A stretch of DNA of 64,000 bases from assembly GCF_023617245.1 (NCBI RefSeq), contig NZ_CP067396.1, positions 4,464,001 to 4,528,000 of the forward strand, given 5' to 3'. The notes beneath the pieces were generated by a model. That model had not been told where the DNA came from. It worked only from the letters and a program-made list of their open reading frames with translations, and did no database searches. The stretch comes from Lysobacter enzymogenes. Lineage in GTDB: Bacteria > Pseudomonadota > Gammaproteobacteria > Xanthomonadales > Xanthomonadaceae. Positions 7,937 through 16,448 of this stretch are shown in pieces. Position 1 is the first letter of the stretch; each line of letters starts with the position of its first letter. Both the position numbers and the translations under genes were made by a program.

Positions 7937-10042
7937 ATGACCACGGCCGCCCCGACCGCTCCCGCCTCCGCCGCGCCCGCCGAGGCGGCCGCCTCCGCCG
8001 CTGCGCATCCGCTCTACCCGCACCTGTTCGCGCCGCTGGACCTGGGCTTCTGCACCCTGCCCAACCGGGTGCTGATGGGCTCGATGCACACCGGGCTGGA
8101 GGACAAGGCCGCCGACTTCCCCAAGCTGGCCGCCTATTTCGCCGAACGCGCGGCCGGCGGGGTCGGCCTGATCGTCACCGGCGGTTTCGCCCCCAACATC
8201 GTCGGCTGGCTCAAGCCGTTCGGCGGCAAGCTCAGCTGGCCGTGGGAAGCCGGCAAGCACAAGCAGGTGACCCGCGCCGTGCACGCGCACGGCGGCCGCA
8301 TCTGCATGCAGATCCTGCACGCCGGCCGCTACGGCTATCACCCGCTGCAAGTCGCGCCGAGCAAGCTCAAGGCGCCGATCAACCCGTTCACCCCGCGCGC
8401 GCTGTCGGCCGGCGGGGTCGAGCGGCAGATCAAGGCGTTCGTGAATTCGGCGCGGCTGGCGCGCGAGGCCGGCTACGACGGGGTCGAGGTGATGGGCTCG
8501 GAAGGCTATCTGCTGAACCAGTTCACCGTGCCGCGCACCAACAAGCGCCGCGACGGCTGGGGCGGCGAGGCGGCGCAGCGCTATCGCTTCAGCGTCGAGA
8601 TCGTGCGCCGCATCCGCGAGGCCTGCGGCCCGGACTTCATCATCGTCTACCGGCTGTCGATGATCGATCTGGTCGAGGACGGCTCGACCTGGAGCGAGGT
8701 CATCGCCCAGGCCCGCGCCATCGAAGCCGCCGGCGCGACGCTCATCAACACCGGCATCGGCTGGCACGAGGCGCGGGTGCCGACCATCGCCACCTCGGTG
8801 CCGCGCGGCGCGTTCACCGGCATTACCGGTCGGCTGAAGGAAGAAGTCCGGCTGCCGTTGGTGACCACCAACCGGATCAACATGCCCGACGTGGCCGAGC
8901 GCATCCTGGCCGAAGGCGACGCCGACATGGTGTCGATGGCGCGGCCGCTGCTGGCCGACCCGGAATGGGTCAACAAGGCGCGCAACCGCCGCGCCGCCGA
9001 CATCAACACCTGCATCGGCTGCAACCAGGCCTGCCTGGACCACGTGTTCGAGAACAAGCACGCCAGCTGCCTGGTCAACCCGCGCGCCTGCGCCGAGACC
9101 GAGCTGAACTACCACCCGACCACCGCGCCCAAGCGCATCGCCGTGGTCGGCGCCGGCCCGGCCGGCATGGCCTGCGCCACGGTCGCGGCCGAACGCGGGC
9201 ACCAGGTCGCCTTGTTCGACCGGGCCGCGCGCATCGGCGGCCAGTTCAACCTGGCCAAGCGGATTCCCGGCAAGGAGGAGTTCTACGAAACCCTGCGCTA
9301 CTTCGCCGGCCGGATCGAGCAGACCGGGGTCGAGCTGCGCCTGAACACCGACGCCGACGCGGCCGCGCTGGCCGGCTTCGACGAGATCGTGCTGGCCACC
9401 GGCATCCGCCCGCGCCAGGTCGAGTTTCCCGGCAGCGACCACGCCAAGGTCGTGAGTTACCTCGACGTGCTGCAGGGCCGGGTCGTGCCCGGCGCGCGCG
9501 TGGCGATCGTCGGCGCCGGCGGCATCGGCTTCGACGTCGCCGAATTCCTGGTCCACGCCGGTCCGCACTCCGGCGACGACGCCCCGCATTACCCCGACCC
9601 GGCGCAATGGCGCGCCGAGTGGGGCGTGGACCTGGACTACGCCGACAACCGCGGCGGCCTGGCCGCGCCGCGGCCGGAACCGCCGGCGCGGCAGGTCTGG
9701 CTGCTGCAGCGCAGCGCCGGCAAGCCTGGGGCGAAGCTCGGCAAGACCACCGGCTGGATCCATCGCGCGACCCTGAAGACCAAGCAGGTACGCATGCTCG
9801 GCGGGGTCGAATATGTCGGCGTCGACGACGAGGGCTTCCACATCCGCGTCGACGGCAGCGAACAGGTGCTGCCGGTCGACCAGGTGGTGGTCTGCGCCGG
9901 CCAGGAGCCGTACAAGCCGCTGGCCGAGGCGCTGGCCGGCAGCGGTAAGCCGGTGCACGTGATCGGCGGCGCCGACGTCGCCGCCGAACTCGACGCCAAG
10001 CGCGCGATCGCCCAGGCGAGCCGGCTCGCGGCGCAGCTCTGA
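7937..10042 (+). CDS. fadH: NADPH-dependent 2,4-dienoyl-CoA reductase
   Basis: A 701-aa iron-sulfur flavoprotein that reduces 2,4-dienoyl-CoA during beta-oxidation of polyunsaturated fatty acids. An FMN-binding TIM barrel fills the first half (old-yellow-enzyme type, LFAPLDLGFCTLPNRVLMGS near residue 30). Then come the [4Fe-4S] cysteines C359, C362, C366 and C378, an FAD Rossmann motif VVGAGPAGMA near 402 and an NADPH motif VAIVGAGGIGFDVAEF near 522. Length and order match FadH (about 670 aa) with a slightly long Ala/Pro-rich N-terminus. Start ATG at 7937; an in-frame start could lie a little downstream because the first 24 residues are low complexity. Confidence 0.93.
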   Translation: MTTAAPTAPASAAPAEAAASAAAHPLYPHLFAPLDLGFCTLPNRVLMGSMHTGLEDKAADFPKLAAYFAERAAGGVGLIVTGGFAPNIVGWLKPFGGKLSWPWEAGKHKQVTRAVHAHGGRICMQILHAGRYGYHPLQVAPSKLKAPINPFTPRALSAGGVERQIKAFVNSARLAREAGYDGVEVMGSEGYLLNQFTVPRTNKRRDGWGGEAAQRYRFSVEIVRRIREACGPDFIIVYRLSMIDLVEDGSTWSEVIAQARAIEAAGATLINTGIGWHEARVPTIATSVPRGAFTGITGRLKEEVRLPLVTTNRINMPDVAERILAEGDADMVSMARPLLADPEWVNKARNRRAADINTCIGCNQACLDHVFENKHASCLVNPRACAETELNYHPTTAPKRIAVVGAGPAGMACATVAAERGHQVALFDRAARIGGQFNLAKRIPGKEEFYETLRYFAGRIEQTGVELRLNTDADAAALAGFDEIVLATGIRPRQVEFPGSDHAKVVSYLDVLQGRVVPGARVAIVGAGGIGFDVAEFLVHAGPHSGDDAPHYPDPAQWRAEWGVDLDYADNRGGLAAPRPEPPARQVWLLQRSAGKPGAKLGKTTGWIHRATLKTKQVRMLGGVEYVGVDDEGFHIRVDGSEQVLPVDQVVVCAGQEPYKPLAEALAGSGKPVHVIGGADVAAELDAKRAIAQASRLAAQL

Positions 10043-10084
10043 GCCGCGCATCCACACATATATATGTATGTGTGGATTTCCTGT

Positions 10085-10183
10085 CTGTAGGAGCGATGCG
10101 AGTCGCGACTGCGACAACGCACCTGCGCCGAAGCTTTCATCGTGGTTGCGTTGTCGCGGTCGCGACTCGCGTCGCTCCTACAG
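10085..10183. repeat. Intergenic inverted repeat, GTAGGAGCGGC family (variant)
   Basis: Arms at 10085-10121 and 10147-10183 are 37 nt and complementary except for two positions. The core is GTAGGAGCGATGCGAGTCGC, a variant of the main family in which paired changes keep the stem (GATGCGAGTCGC against GCGACTCGCGTC). It follows fadH directly. Confidence 0.8.
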
Positions 10184-10734
10184 GGCAAGTCCGCGACCCC
10201 GCGGCGGGTCGAAACCCCACCCCGACCGGATTCTGTAGGGCTGTCTGTGACCGCTTACCCCAATCGGTGGGGTTGGCTTGACCGTCGCCGCCCAAAATCC
10301 CACCCCGAGCGGAGTCCACCGCCGCCCGGAGACGCCAAACACCCCTCCCCCACTTTGCTGAACCGGCTCGCTCACACAAGGGTGAGACGACGTGGGCACG
10401 CTTCGTGCCGGGACAAAGCCTTTCAGAACCAAGCACCTAGCGCCTGTTCAGAATAAAAACTCCAACCAAATTAGAAACTTGGATTTTGCCGTTCAGTGTC
10501 GGTTTGGATTCGCGTCGCTACCGTTCGCCGACTTTTCCGCCGCCCCCTGCAGAGGCGGCACCCACCACCGCCCCGGGCGCCCATTCGCCCCCGGTCCCGG
10601 TGACGGGGCAAAAGCGCGCCGCTAGAGCCGCTGCCCTCCCCAGTACGCCATGTCGGCCTCACCGCTGTCGCTTTCCTCCATCGCGGGGGATCGGCGGTCC
10701 AGTGCGGCCGACGCAACGGAGCAAGGAGTCCGAT
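10184..10734. other. 550-bp stretch without a recognisable gene
   Basis: Short open frames occur here on both strands but none has a ribosome site plus a recognisable product. Short C-rich elements occur (CCCCACCCCGACCGG near 10215, CCCACCCCGAGCGGAG near 10297). An A/T-richer patch at 10447-10490 could hold the promoter of the downstream hydrolase gene, but I cannot place boxes with confidence. Confidence 0.4.
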
Positions 10735-11193
10735 ATGAAACTGGCTTGGATATTGTGGCTGGCCTCCGTGCTTCCGCCGCAGACCGCCGACTCGCTGTGT
10801 TTGAGCACCACCGTCTACCTGGAAGCCCGCGACCAGTCCCAACGCGGCCAGCAAGCCGTCGCCGAGGTGGCCCTGCGCCGCCGCGACAGCGGCATCTGGG
10901 GCGACACCGTGTGCGAGGTCGTCACCGCCAACAAGCAATTCGCCCCGACCCTGGTCTCGCCGGGCACGCGCCTGAGCAATTCCGAAGCCTGGGCCGAGTC
11001 GGTCAACGTGGCCCTGGCCGCGGAGCGCAACTGGGCCCTGCCGGCCGGTCAGCGCAAGGAGATCGTGCCCGGTGCGAGCCACTTCGCCGCGCACGCGATC
11101 GCCAGCCCCTCGTGGCGCAACGCCTACCAGGTGGCGACGATCGGCGATCACACGTTCTACAAGGTGCAGGCGCTCAAGCCGCGACGCGGCTGA
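10735..11193 (+). CDS. SleB-type cell-wall hydrolase (Hydrolase_2 family)
   Basis: A 152-aa protein with an N-terminal signal-like segment (residues 1-19) and then the SleB/CwlJ fold. The catalytic Glu is in VYLEAR (E30), followed by GQQAVAEVALRR, WGDTVCEVV, QFAP, GASHF and the closing IGDHTFYK motif. Family members are lysozyme-like peptidoglycan lytic enzymes used in wall remodelling, spore germination or phage lysis. It is short because it is essentially the bare catalytic domain. AAGGAG lies 7-8 nt before the ATG at 10735. There is no partner gene, so the role is open; in a bacteriolytic genus it may be secreted. Confidence 0.8.
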   Translation: MKLAWILWLASVLPPQTADSLCLSTTVYLEARDQSQRGQQAVAEVALRRRDSGIWGDTVCEVVTANKQFAPTLVSPGTRLSNSEAWAESVNVALAAERNWALPAGQRKEIVPGASHFAAHAIASPSWRNAYQVATIGDHTFYKVQALKPRRG

Positions 11194-11377
11194 GGCGCGG
11201 CGTCGCCGCGATCGCGAGTCGGACATCGGCAGTCGAGCACCGCAATAGCCGGTGCCGTCGCTGGCGCCGAGGCCCGGCTCTCGGCGCGCCGTAACGCACC
11301 GTTGCACCGGCTTGCTTGAGCATGTCCCCCTGGAGCGGCGATAGTCGCCGGCTCACCACCCGAGGGGTCGCCACACC

Positions 11378-11989
11378 ATGAAGCTCTACAGCAAGCCCGG
11401 CGCGTGTTCCACCGCCGACCACATCGCCCTGCAATGGACCGGCGGCGCGTTCGAAGTCGAGATCCTCGACAAGGACACGATGAAGGCGCCGGCGTATCTG
11501 GCGATCAATCCGGCCGGCGCGGTACCGGCGGTGGTCGACGGCGAGTTCGTGCTGACACAGAACGCGGCGATCATGGGCTACATCGCCGACACCTTCCCGC
11601 AAGCGCAGCTGGCCGGCGACGGCAGCGCGCAGCAGCGCGCCGAAGCCGCGCGCTGGCTCGCGTTCTGCAACTCCGACATCCATCCGGCGTTCGTACCGAT
11701 CTTCGCGCCGGGCGCCTTCCATCCCGATCCTGCGCAAGCCGACGTCGTGCGCCAGACCGCGCGCGAGCGCCTGCGCAAGATGTATGCCGCCGCCGATCGG
11801 CGCCTGGCCGATCGCGAATGGCTCGCCGGCTTCCGCAGCTACGCCGATCCGTATCTCTACATCACCCTGCGCTGGGCCGATGCGGTGAAGGTCGATCTGT
11901 CCGGCTACGCGCACCTGGCCGCGTTCAAGCAGCGCATGCAGGACGACGCCGGCGTGCAGGCCGCGCTGAAGGCCGAAGGCCTGGCGTAA
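11378..11989 (+). CDS. gst: Beta-class glutathione S-transferase
   Basis: A 203-aa cytosolic GST. The N-terminal thioredoxin-like domain starts MKLYSKPGACS with the beta-class cysteine at residue 10. The glutathione-binding VPAVVDGE and the LTQNAAIMGYIAD motif follow, then an all-helical C-terminal domain. It conjugates or reduces electrophiles with glutathione. Single gene with its own terminator 16 bp downstream. Confidence 0.92.
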   Translation: MKLYSKPGACSTADHIALQWTGGAFEVEILDKDTMKAPAYLAINPAGAVPAVVDGEFVLTQNAAIMGYIADTFPQAQLAGDGSAQQRAEAARWLAFCNSDIHPAFVPIFAPGAFHPDPAQADVVRQTARERLRKMYAAADRRLADREWLAGFRSYADPYLYITLRWADAVKVDLSGYAHLAAFKQRMQDDAGVQAALKAEGLA

Positions 11990-12006
11990 GCTCAAGGCGC
12001 GACCGA

Positions 12007-12042
12007 ACTCCCGCCCGCGCGTTGCGCGGCGGGAGTTTTTTT
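12007..12042 (+). terminator. Intrinsic terminator after gst
   Basis: A 9-bp stem ACTCCCGCC/GGCGGGAGT around a 12-nt loop is followed by a run of seven T residues. It lies 17 bp past the gst stop codon. Confidence 0.9.
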
Positions 12043-12143
12043 ATGCGCGCTCGTCGGGGCGGCGCGTCGCTGCGATGGCCGTGCGCGCATCGGTACGCAA
12101 GCCGTTCGCCGCGTTCGCGCCGCGACGCGGCCGCCGTGCCCGA

Positions 12144-12662
12144 TCAGGCGCCGGCGGCGAACTGCGCTTCGATCCGCGCGGCCACTTCGTCCTTGCGCAC
12201 CTTCGCCAAGGCCGCGCTCAACTCCGGCAACAGCGCCGCGAGTTCGTCGCTGTTCGCGCAGCGCTCGATCTTGAGCTGCAGGAAATAGCCGCGCAGGCCC
12301 AGGTGCTCGCGCACCGCCTCGCTCATGAGCGCGTACAGCGCCTGATACCGCTGCGGCGAAGCCGACGCGGCCGGCGTCGGCGCGGCGGCGCCGGCGCTCG
12401 ATGCGGCCGCGGGCGCCCGCGGCGTCGCGGCCAGACTCGCCGCGACCGCGGCCGAGGACGCGATCAATCCCAGCTGTTCCAGTTGCTCCAGCGCATCGGC
12501 CGGGCCGTGCAGGCTGACCGCCAGTTCGCGCAGATGGCGCGCGCTGCGCTCGCCGTCGACGATCAACAGGATCGAACGCAGCATCGGCGGCAACTTGCGC
12601 GTGCGGTGTTCGATCTCGTCGCGGCCTTCGTTGGTCTTTACCGGAACGTCGCTGTCGCGCAT
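12144..12662 (-). CDS. Conserved hypothetical, winged-helix-like N-terminus
   Basis: A 172-aa cytoplasmic protein. The N-terminal 70 residues (RTRKLPPMLRSILLIVDGER, then LRELAVSLHGPADALEQLEQ) resemble a short domain found in proteobacterial regulators, built like a winged helix. A low-complexity Ala/Ser/Pro linker (about 80-105) and a helical C-terminus (YQALYALMSEAVREHLGLRG) follow. GAGGAG lies 6 nt before the ATG at 12662, which fixes that start over the longer frame. No catalytic motif. Function unknown. Confidence 0.7.
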   Translation of the reverse strand: MRDSDVPVKTNEGRDEIEHRTRKLPPMLRSILLIVDGERSARHLRELAVSLHGPADALEQLEQLGLIASSAAVAASLAATPRAPAAASSAGAAAPTPAASASPQRYQALYALMSEAVREHLGLRGYFLQLKIERCANSDELAALLPELSAALAKVRKDEVAARIEAQFAAGA

Positions 12663-12849
12663 GGCGTCTCCTCTTGCTCGATCCTTGCCGCGCCGCCGCC
12701 CCTCGCGACGTGCGGCCGGCCCGCGACGTCCACGCACCGGCCGGCACCACCATGGTGCCGGCCGGCACCGGACTATGCCATCGCACTCCATGACGTTTCT
12801 GTGTCGCATTCGACGATAGGCGCAAGCGGACCGCGAACCGAGCGCGCAC

Positions 12850-12877
12850 GAAAAAGGCCAGGCTCGCGCCTGGCCTC
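12850..12877 (-). terminator. Intrinsic terminator after prpC
   Basis: On the minus strand an 8-bp stem AGGCCAGG/CCTGGCCT with a 6-nt loop is followed by TTTTT. It lies about 45 bp after the prpC stop and closes the prpB-prpC unit. Confidence 0.88.
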
Positions 12878-12919
12878 GTTCCGCGGCGTCTTGCGTTTAC
12901 GCCGCCCGGCGGCGCTCGC

Positions 12920-14074
12920 TCAGCGCTTTTCGATCGGCACGTACTCGCGATCTTCCGGACCGGTGTAGTTGGCGCTCGGGCGGATGATCTTGCCGTCCTC
13001 GCGCTGCTCGATCACGTGCGCGCTCCAGCCGGTGGTGCGCGCGATCACGAACAGCGGGGTGAACATCGGCGTCGGGATGCCCATCATGTGATAGGCCGAG
13101 GCCGAGTACCAATCCAGGTTCGGGAACATCTTCTTCATGTCCCACATCAGCGTCTCGATGCGCTCGCTGACGTCGAACAGGACCTGGTTGCCGCCGTCCT
13201 TGCACAGCGCGCGCGAGATCTCCTTGATGATCGGGTTGCGCGGATCGCCGACGGTATAGACCGGGTGGCCGAAGCCGATCACGATCTCCTTGCGTTCCAC
13301 CCGCGCGCGGATGTCGGTCTCGGCTTCATCGGCGCTGTTGTAGCGCGAGATGATGTCCATCGCCACTTCGTTGGCGCCGCCGTGCTTGGGGCCGCGCAGC
13401 GCGCCGATCGCACCGGTGATGCACGAATGCAGGTCCGAGCCGGTGCCGGCGATGACGCGGGCGGTGAAGGTCGACGCGTTGAACTCGTGCTCGGCGTAGA
13501 GGATCAGCGACTTGTCGAGCGAATCGGCCAGCAGTTGGCTCGGCGGCTCGCCGTGCAGCAGGTGCAGGAAATGCGCGGCGACCGAGTCGTCGTCGGTCTC
13601 GCACTCGATGCGGCGGCCGTTGCGGGTGAAGTGCCACCAGTACAGCAGCATCGAGCCGAAGCTGGCGATCAGGCGGTCGGCGATGTCGCGCGCCTCGCTG
13701 GCCGGATGGCCTTCGCGCTCGGGCAACACCGTGCCGAGCACCGAGCAGCCGGTGCGCAGCACGTCCATCGGGTGGGCGTTGGCCGGCACCAGCTCCAGCG
13801 CGTCGGTGACGATCGCCGGCAGGCCGCGCAGGCGCTTGAGCTTGGTCTTGTAGGCCTTGAGCTGCGAGGCGGTCGGCAGCACGCCGTGGACCAGCAGGTG
13901 CGAGACCTCCTCGAAGGTCGACTTGGTCGCCAGGTCGTGGATGTCGTAGCCGCGGTAGTGCAGGTCGTTGCCGCTGCGGCCGACCGTGCACAGCGCGGTG
14001 TTGCCCGCGGCGGTGCCGCTGAGGGCGACGGATTTCTTGGCCTTGGGAAGGACTTGGGTAGCGTTGTCGCTCAT
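12920..14074 (-). CDS. prpC: 2-methylcitrate synthase
   Basis: A 384-aa citrate-synthase-fold enzyme that condenses propionyl-CoA with oxaloacetate to 2-methylcitrate. Catalytic residues are visible: H231 in GPKHGGANE, H270 in GFGHPVY, and D321 ahead of WYSASAYHMMGIP. Length matches PrpC rather than the longer GltA. It lies 12 bp downstream of prpB in the same transcript, with AGGAG ahead of the ATG. With prpB and the nearby prpE it provides propionate breakdown. No prpR-type activator, acnD or prpF is adjacent. Confidence 0.93.
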   Translation of the reverse strand: MSDNATQVLPKAKKSVALSGTAAGNTALCTVGRSGNDLHYRGYDIHDLATKSTFEEVSHLLVHGVLPTASQLKAYKTKLKRLRGLPAIVTDALELVPANAHPMDVLRTGCSVLGTVLPEREGHPASEARDIADRLIASFGSMLLYWWHFTRNGRRIECETDDDSVAAHFLHLLHGEPPSQLLADSLDKSLILYAEHEFNASTFTARVIAGTGSDLHSCITGAIGALRGPKHGGANEVAMDIISRYNSADEAETDIRARVERKEIVIGFGHPVYTVGDPRNPIIKEISRALCKDGGNQVLFDVSERIETLMWDMKKMFPNLDWYSASAYHMMGIPTPMFTPLFVIARTTGWSAHVIEQREDGKIIRPSANYTGPEDREYVPIEKR

Positions 14075-14086
14075 CGGAACTCCTGG

Positions 14087-14968
14087 TTATTTGTTCTGCG
14101 CGAACAGGCGGTCCAGCTTGTCTTCGTATTCGTGGTAGCCGAGGAAGTCGTACAGGTCGGCGCGGGTCTGCAAGGTGTCGACGATGTTCTTCTGGGTGCC
14201 TTCGCGGCGCACGGTCTCGTAGAAGTTCAGCGCAGCCTTGTTCATCGCCCGGTACGCGCCGCAGCAGTACAGGGCGATGTCGACGCCCGCCTCGCGCAGT
14301 TCGTCGGTGGTGAAGAACGGGGTCGAGCCGAATTCGGTCAGGTTGGCCAGGATCGGCACCTTCACCGCGGCCTTGAAGCGGCGGTAGTCGTCCAGCGTCT
14401 TCATCGCTTCGGGGAAGATCATGTCGGCGCCGGCCTCGACGTAGGCGACCGCGCGCTCGATCGCCGAGTCGATGCCCTCGACCGCGGCCGCGTCGGTGCG
14501 CGCCATGATCACGAACTGATCGTCGGTGCGGCCGTCGACCGCGGCCTTGACCCGGTCGACCATCTCGTCCTTGCTGACCACTTCCTTGCCCGGACGGTGG
14601 CCGCAACGCTTCTGCCCGACCTGGTCTTCCATGTGCACGGCGGCCACGCCGATGCGCTCGAAGTTGCGGATGGTGCGGCCGATGTTGAACGCCCCGCCCC
14701 AGCCGGTATCGATGTCGACCAGCAGCGGCATGCCGGTGGCGTCGACGATGCGGCGCGCGTCGGTCAGCACGTCCTCCATGGTGCTGATGCCCAGGTCCGG
14801 CATGCCCAGCGAATTGGCGGCGACGCCGCCGCCGGACAGGTACAGGGCCTTGTAGCCGGTGCGCTTGGCCATCAGGCCGGCATAGGCGGTGATCGCGCCC
14901 ATCACCTGCAGCGGCGATTCGGCGGCGAGCGCGGCGCGGAACTTGGCGCCGGCGGAGAGCTGGGACAT
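14087..14968 (-). CDS. prpB: 2-methylisocitrate lyase
   Basis: A 293-aa (beta/alpha)8 enzyme of the isocitrate-lyase/PEP-mutase family that splits 2-methylisocitrate into pyruvate and succinate. The hallmark KRCGHRPGK loop carries the catalytic C122, and the metal-site motif VDIDTGWG is at 84-91. The ATG at 14968 has a CGGAG ribosome site. It is first gene of prpB-prpC. A TAAAAT −10-like box lies about 40 bp upstream, without a clear −35. Confidence 0.93.
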   Translation of the reverse strand: MSQLSAGAKFRAALAAESPLQVMGAITAYAGLMAKRTGYKALYLSGGGVAANSLGMPDLGISTMEDVLTDARRIVDATGMPLLVDIDTGWGGAFNIGRTIRNFERIGVAAVHMEDQVGQKRCGHRPGKEVVSKDEMVDRVKAAVDGRTDDQFVIMARTDAAAVEGIDSAIERAVAYVEAGADMIFPEAMKTLDDYRRFKAAVKVPILANLTEFGSTPFFTTDELREAGVDIALYCCGAYRAMNKAALNFYETVRREGTQKNIVDTLQTRADLYDFLGYHEYEDKLDRLFAQNK

Positions 14969-15122
14969 CTGTCTGACTCCGGGTGGCCCGATCGGGGCGA
15001 TCCGGGCATTTTAACCCGCGGCGCGGACCGGCCGATGACGCCGGGGTACGGCGGGGCCGCGGCGCCATCCGACTGAATGCGCAAAGCCGGTTGGGAACAG
15101 CGGCGATCGGGCACAAAAGCAT

Positions 15123-15203
15123 CGGGCCTGAAGGCCCTCCCACAAAAGCCGGGGCGGTCCTCTCATGAAGGCCGCGGCTTCTGTGGGAGGGCCTTCAGGC
15201 CCG
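15123..15203. repeat. Intergenic inverted repeat, GGGCCTGAAGGCC family
   Basis: Arms carry CGGGCCTGAAGGCCCTCCCA (from 15123) and its complement (ending 15203) around a 23-nt centre. This is the second repeat family. Further copies or halves are near 29600, 32709, 34867, 42132, 62884 and 63004. It lies between prpB and the SUFU gene. Confidence 0.85.
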
Positions 15204-15231
15204 ACGCCTTCCGCTCAGACCTGCACCGCCC

Positions 15232-16305
15232 TCACCGCACCTGCACCTGCAGGGCCGCGAACCCGTCCACTTCGTAGATCCCCGCCTGCGCCCGCAGCCG
15301 CGACACCAGGCTGCGCACCGCCCGCTCGTCCAGGCGCAGATGCAGCGCACCGTCGGCGACCTCGGCCTCGTTGCCGCGCACGGCCGGCTCGAACACCGCC
15401 CTGCGCTCGGGCCCGACCACGCCGAAGGCGTTGCCGAACGGCAGCCGCAGCGGCAGCAGCGCCAGCAGTTCGCCGACCTGGCGCGCGCTCAGCGACAGCA
15501 CCGTGGTCGGCGCGCGCAGCAAGCGCTTGCGCTGCTCCCAGTCCACGTGATCGGCGTAGATCGTGCCCACCGAGGAGCCCTCGCGCGCCGAACCTCCGGC
15601 CAGGCGCGCGGCGATCTCGGGATCGGCCAGCAGCGAGCCGCGCTCCAGGTCGGTGATCCACAGCGGCAGGTAGTCGTGGAAGACCTCCAGCACCTTGAGC
15701 GTGGACCAACGCTTGAGCGCGAACTCCTCCTCGTTGGTGAGGCCGACGATCTGCAGGAACTCGACCCGGCCGTTGCCGCTGTCGATCGGCGCCAGTTCCG
15801 GGTCGTGGACGAAGGCCAGCGCGCGGATCGCGCTGTCGCTGTCGGCGGCGATCGGCCCGCCGGCGCTGAGATAGTGGCCGGCGTGGAAGCCGTGCCCGCT
15901 TTCGAACACGTACCGCGCCAGGTTCTGCAGGAAGTTCAACGCCCAGCGCGGCGGCTCGTCGGCGTCGTCGGGATTGGCCAGGCGGAAAGTCAGTTCGAAG
16001 CCGTAGCCGCTGATCTCGGCGTCGTCGCTGCGCTTGTCGAACAGCTCGCTGAAACCGTAAGTGACGAAATGCCAGTGCGGCAACGGTGTGATGCGCTTGT
16101 ACGCGCTGATGCCCGGCAACGGCGCGGCGTCGCCGGCCGGCGCGCTGGAATGCCACGGCGACTGGCGCGGATAGACGCGGTTCAAGGCGTGGTTGATGGC
16201 ATCCCAGCCAGGAGCGCCCGCGTCGCTACCGTGCGTGTCGAGGCGGTGCGCCGGGCCGTGCTCGGATTCCGATGCGGCCGTGGCGGAAGGGCTGGTGTAC
16301 TGCAT
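15232..16305 (-). CDS. Suppressor-of-fused (SUFU) domain protein
   Basis: A 357-aa cytoplasmic protein matching the bacterial SUFU family along its length. GWDAINHALNRVYPRQSPWH and then HWHFVTYGFSELF mark the start of the domain, with GFELTFRL, RWALNFLQNLARYVFESG and GRVEFLQIVGLTNEE following. The C-terminal third is the second subdomain. In animals SUFU restrains Gli; in bacteria the family often serves as immunity against toxins or remains unassigned. No toxin gene is adjacent. It sits on the same strand between prpE and prpB but is separated from both. Confidence 0.85.
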   Translation of the reverse strand: MQYTSPSATAASESEHGPAHRLDTHGSDAGAPGWDAINHALNRVYPRQSPWHSSAPAGDAAPLPGISAYKRITPLPHWHFVTYGFSELFDKRSDDAEISGYGFELTFRLANPDDADEPPRWALNFLQNLARYVFESGHGFHAGHYLSAGGPIAADSDSAIRALAFVHDPELAPIDSGNGRVEFLQIVGLTNEEEFALKRWSTLKVLEVFHDYLPLWITDLERGSLLADPEIAARLAGGSAREGSSVGTIYADHVDWEQRKRLLRAPTTVLSLSARQVGELLALLPLRLPFGNAFGVVGPERRAVFEPAVRGNEAEVADGALHLRLDERAVRSLVSRLRAQAGIYEVDGFAALQVQVR

Positions 16306-16448
16306 TGCGGCCTCGCTGGATCGAGGGCGGGTCGCAGCCCGCCCGTTGCCGCGATGCTAACGCCGGCGCAGAAAAATGGCGTCAATGCCGATGTTGCGCG
16401 GACGAACGCTTTGGCTCGCGTTCACGCTGGCGCGCACGAAAGTTGCGC

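Noticed and set aside
7700..10117. Possible N-terminal extension of the kleisin-like gene
   Set aside because: The frame is open to 10117 but this portion is exactly antisense to fadH and has no conserved pattern; the ATG at 7699 starts the plausible protein.
10184..10734. Hidden small gene or RNA in the long gap after fadH
   Set aside because: No ORF with a ribosome site and no convincing promoter-terminator pair; only short C-rich elements.
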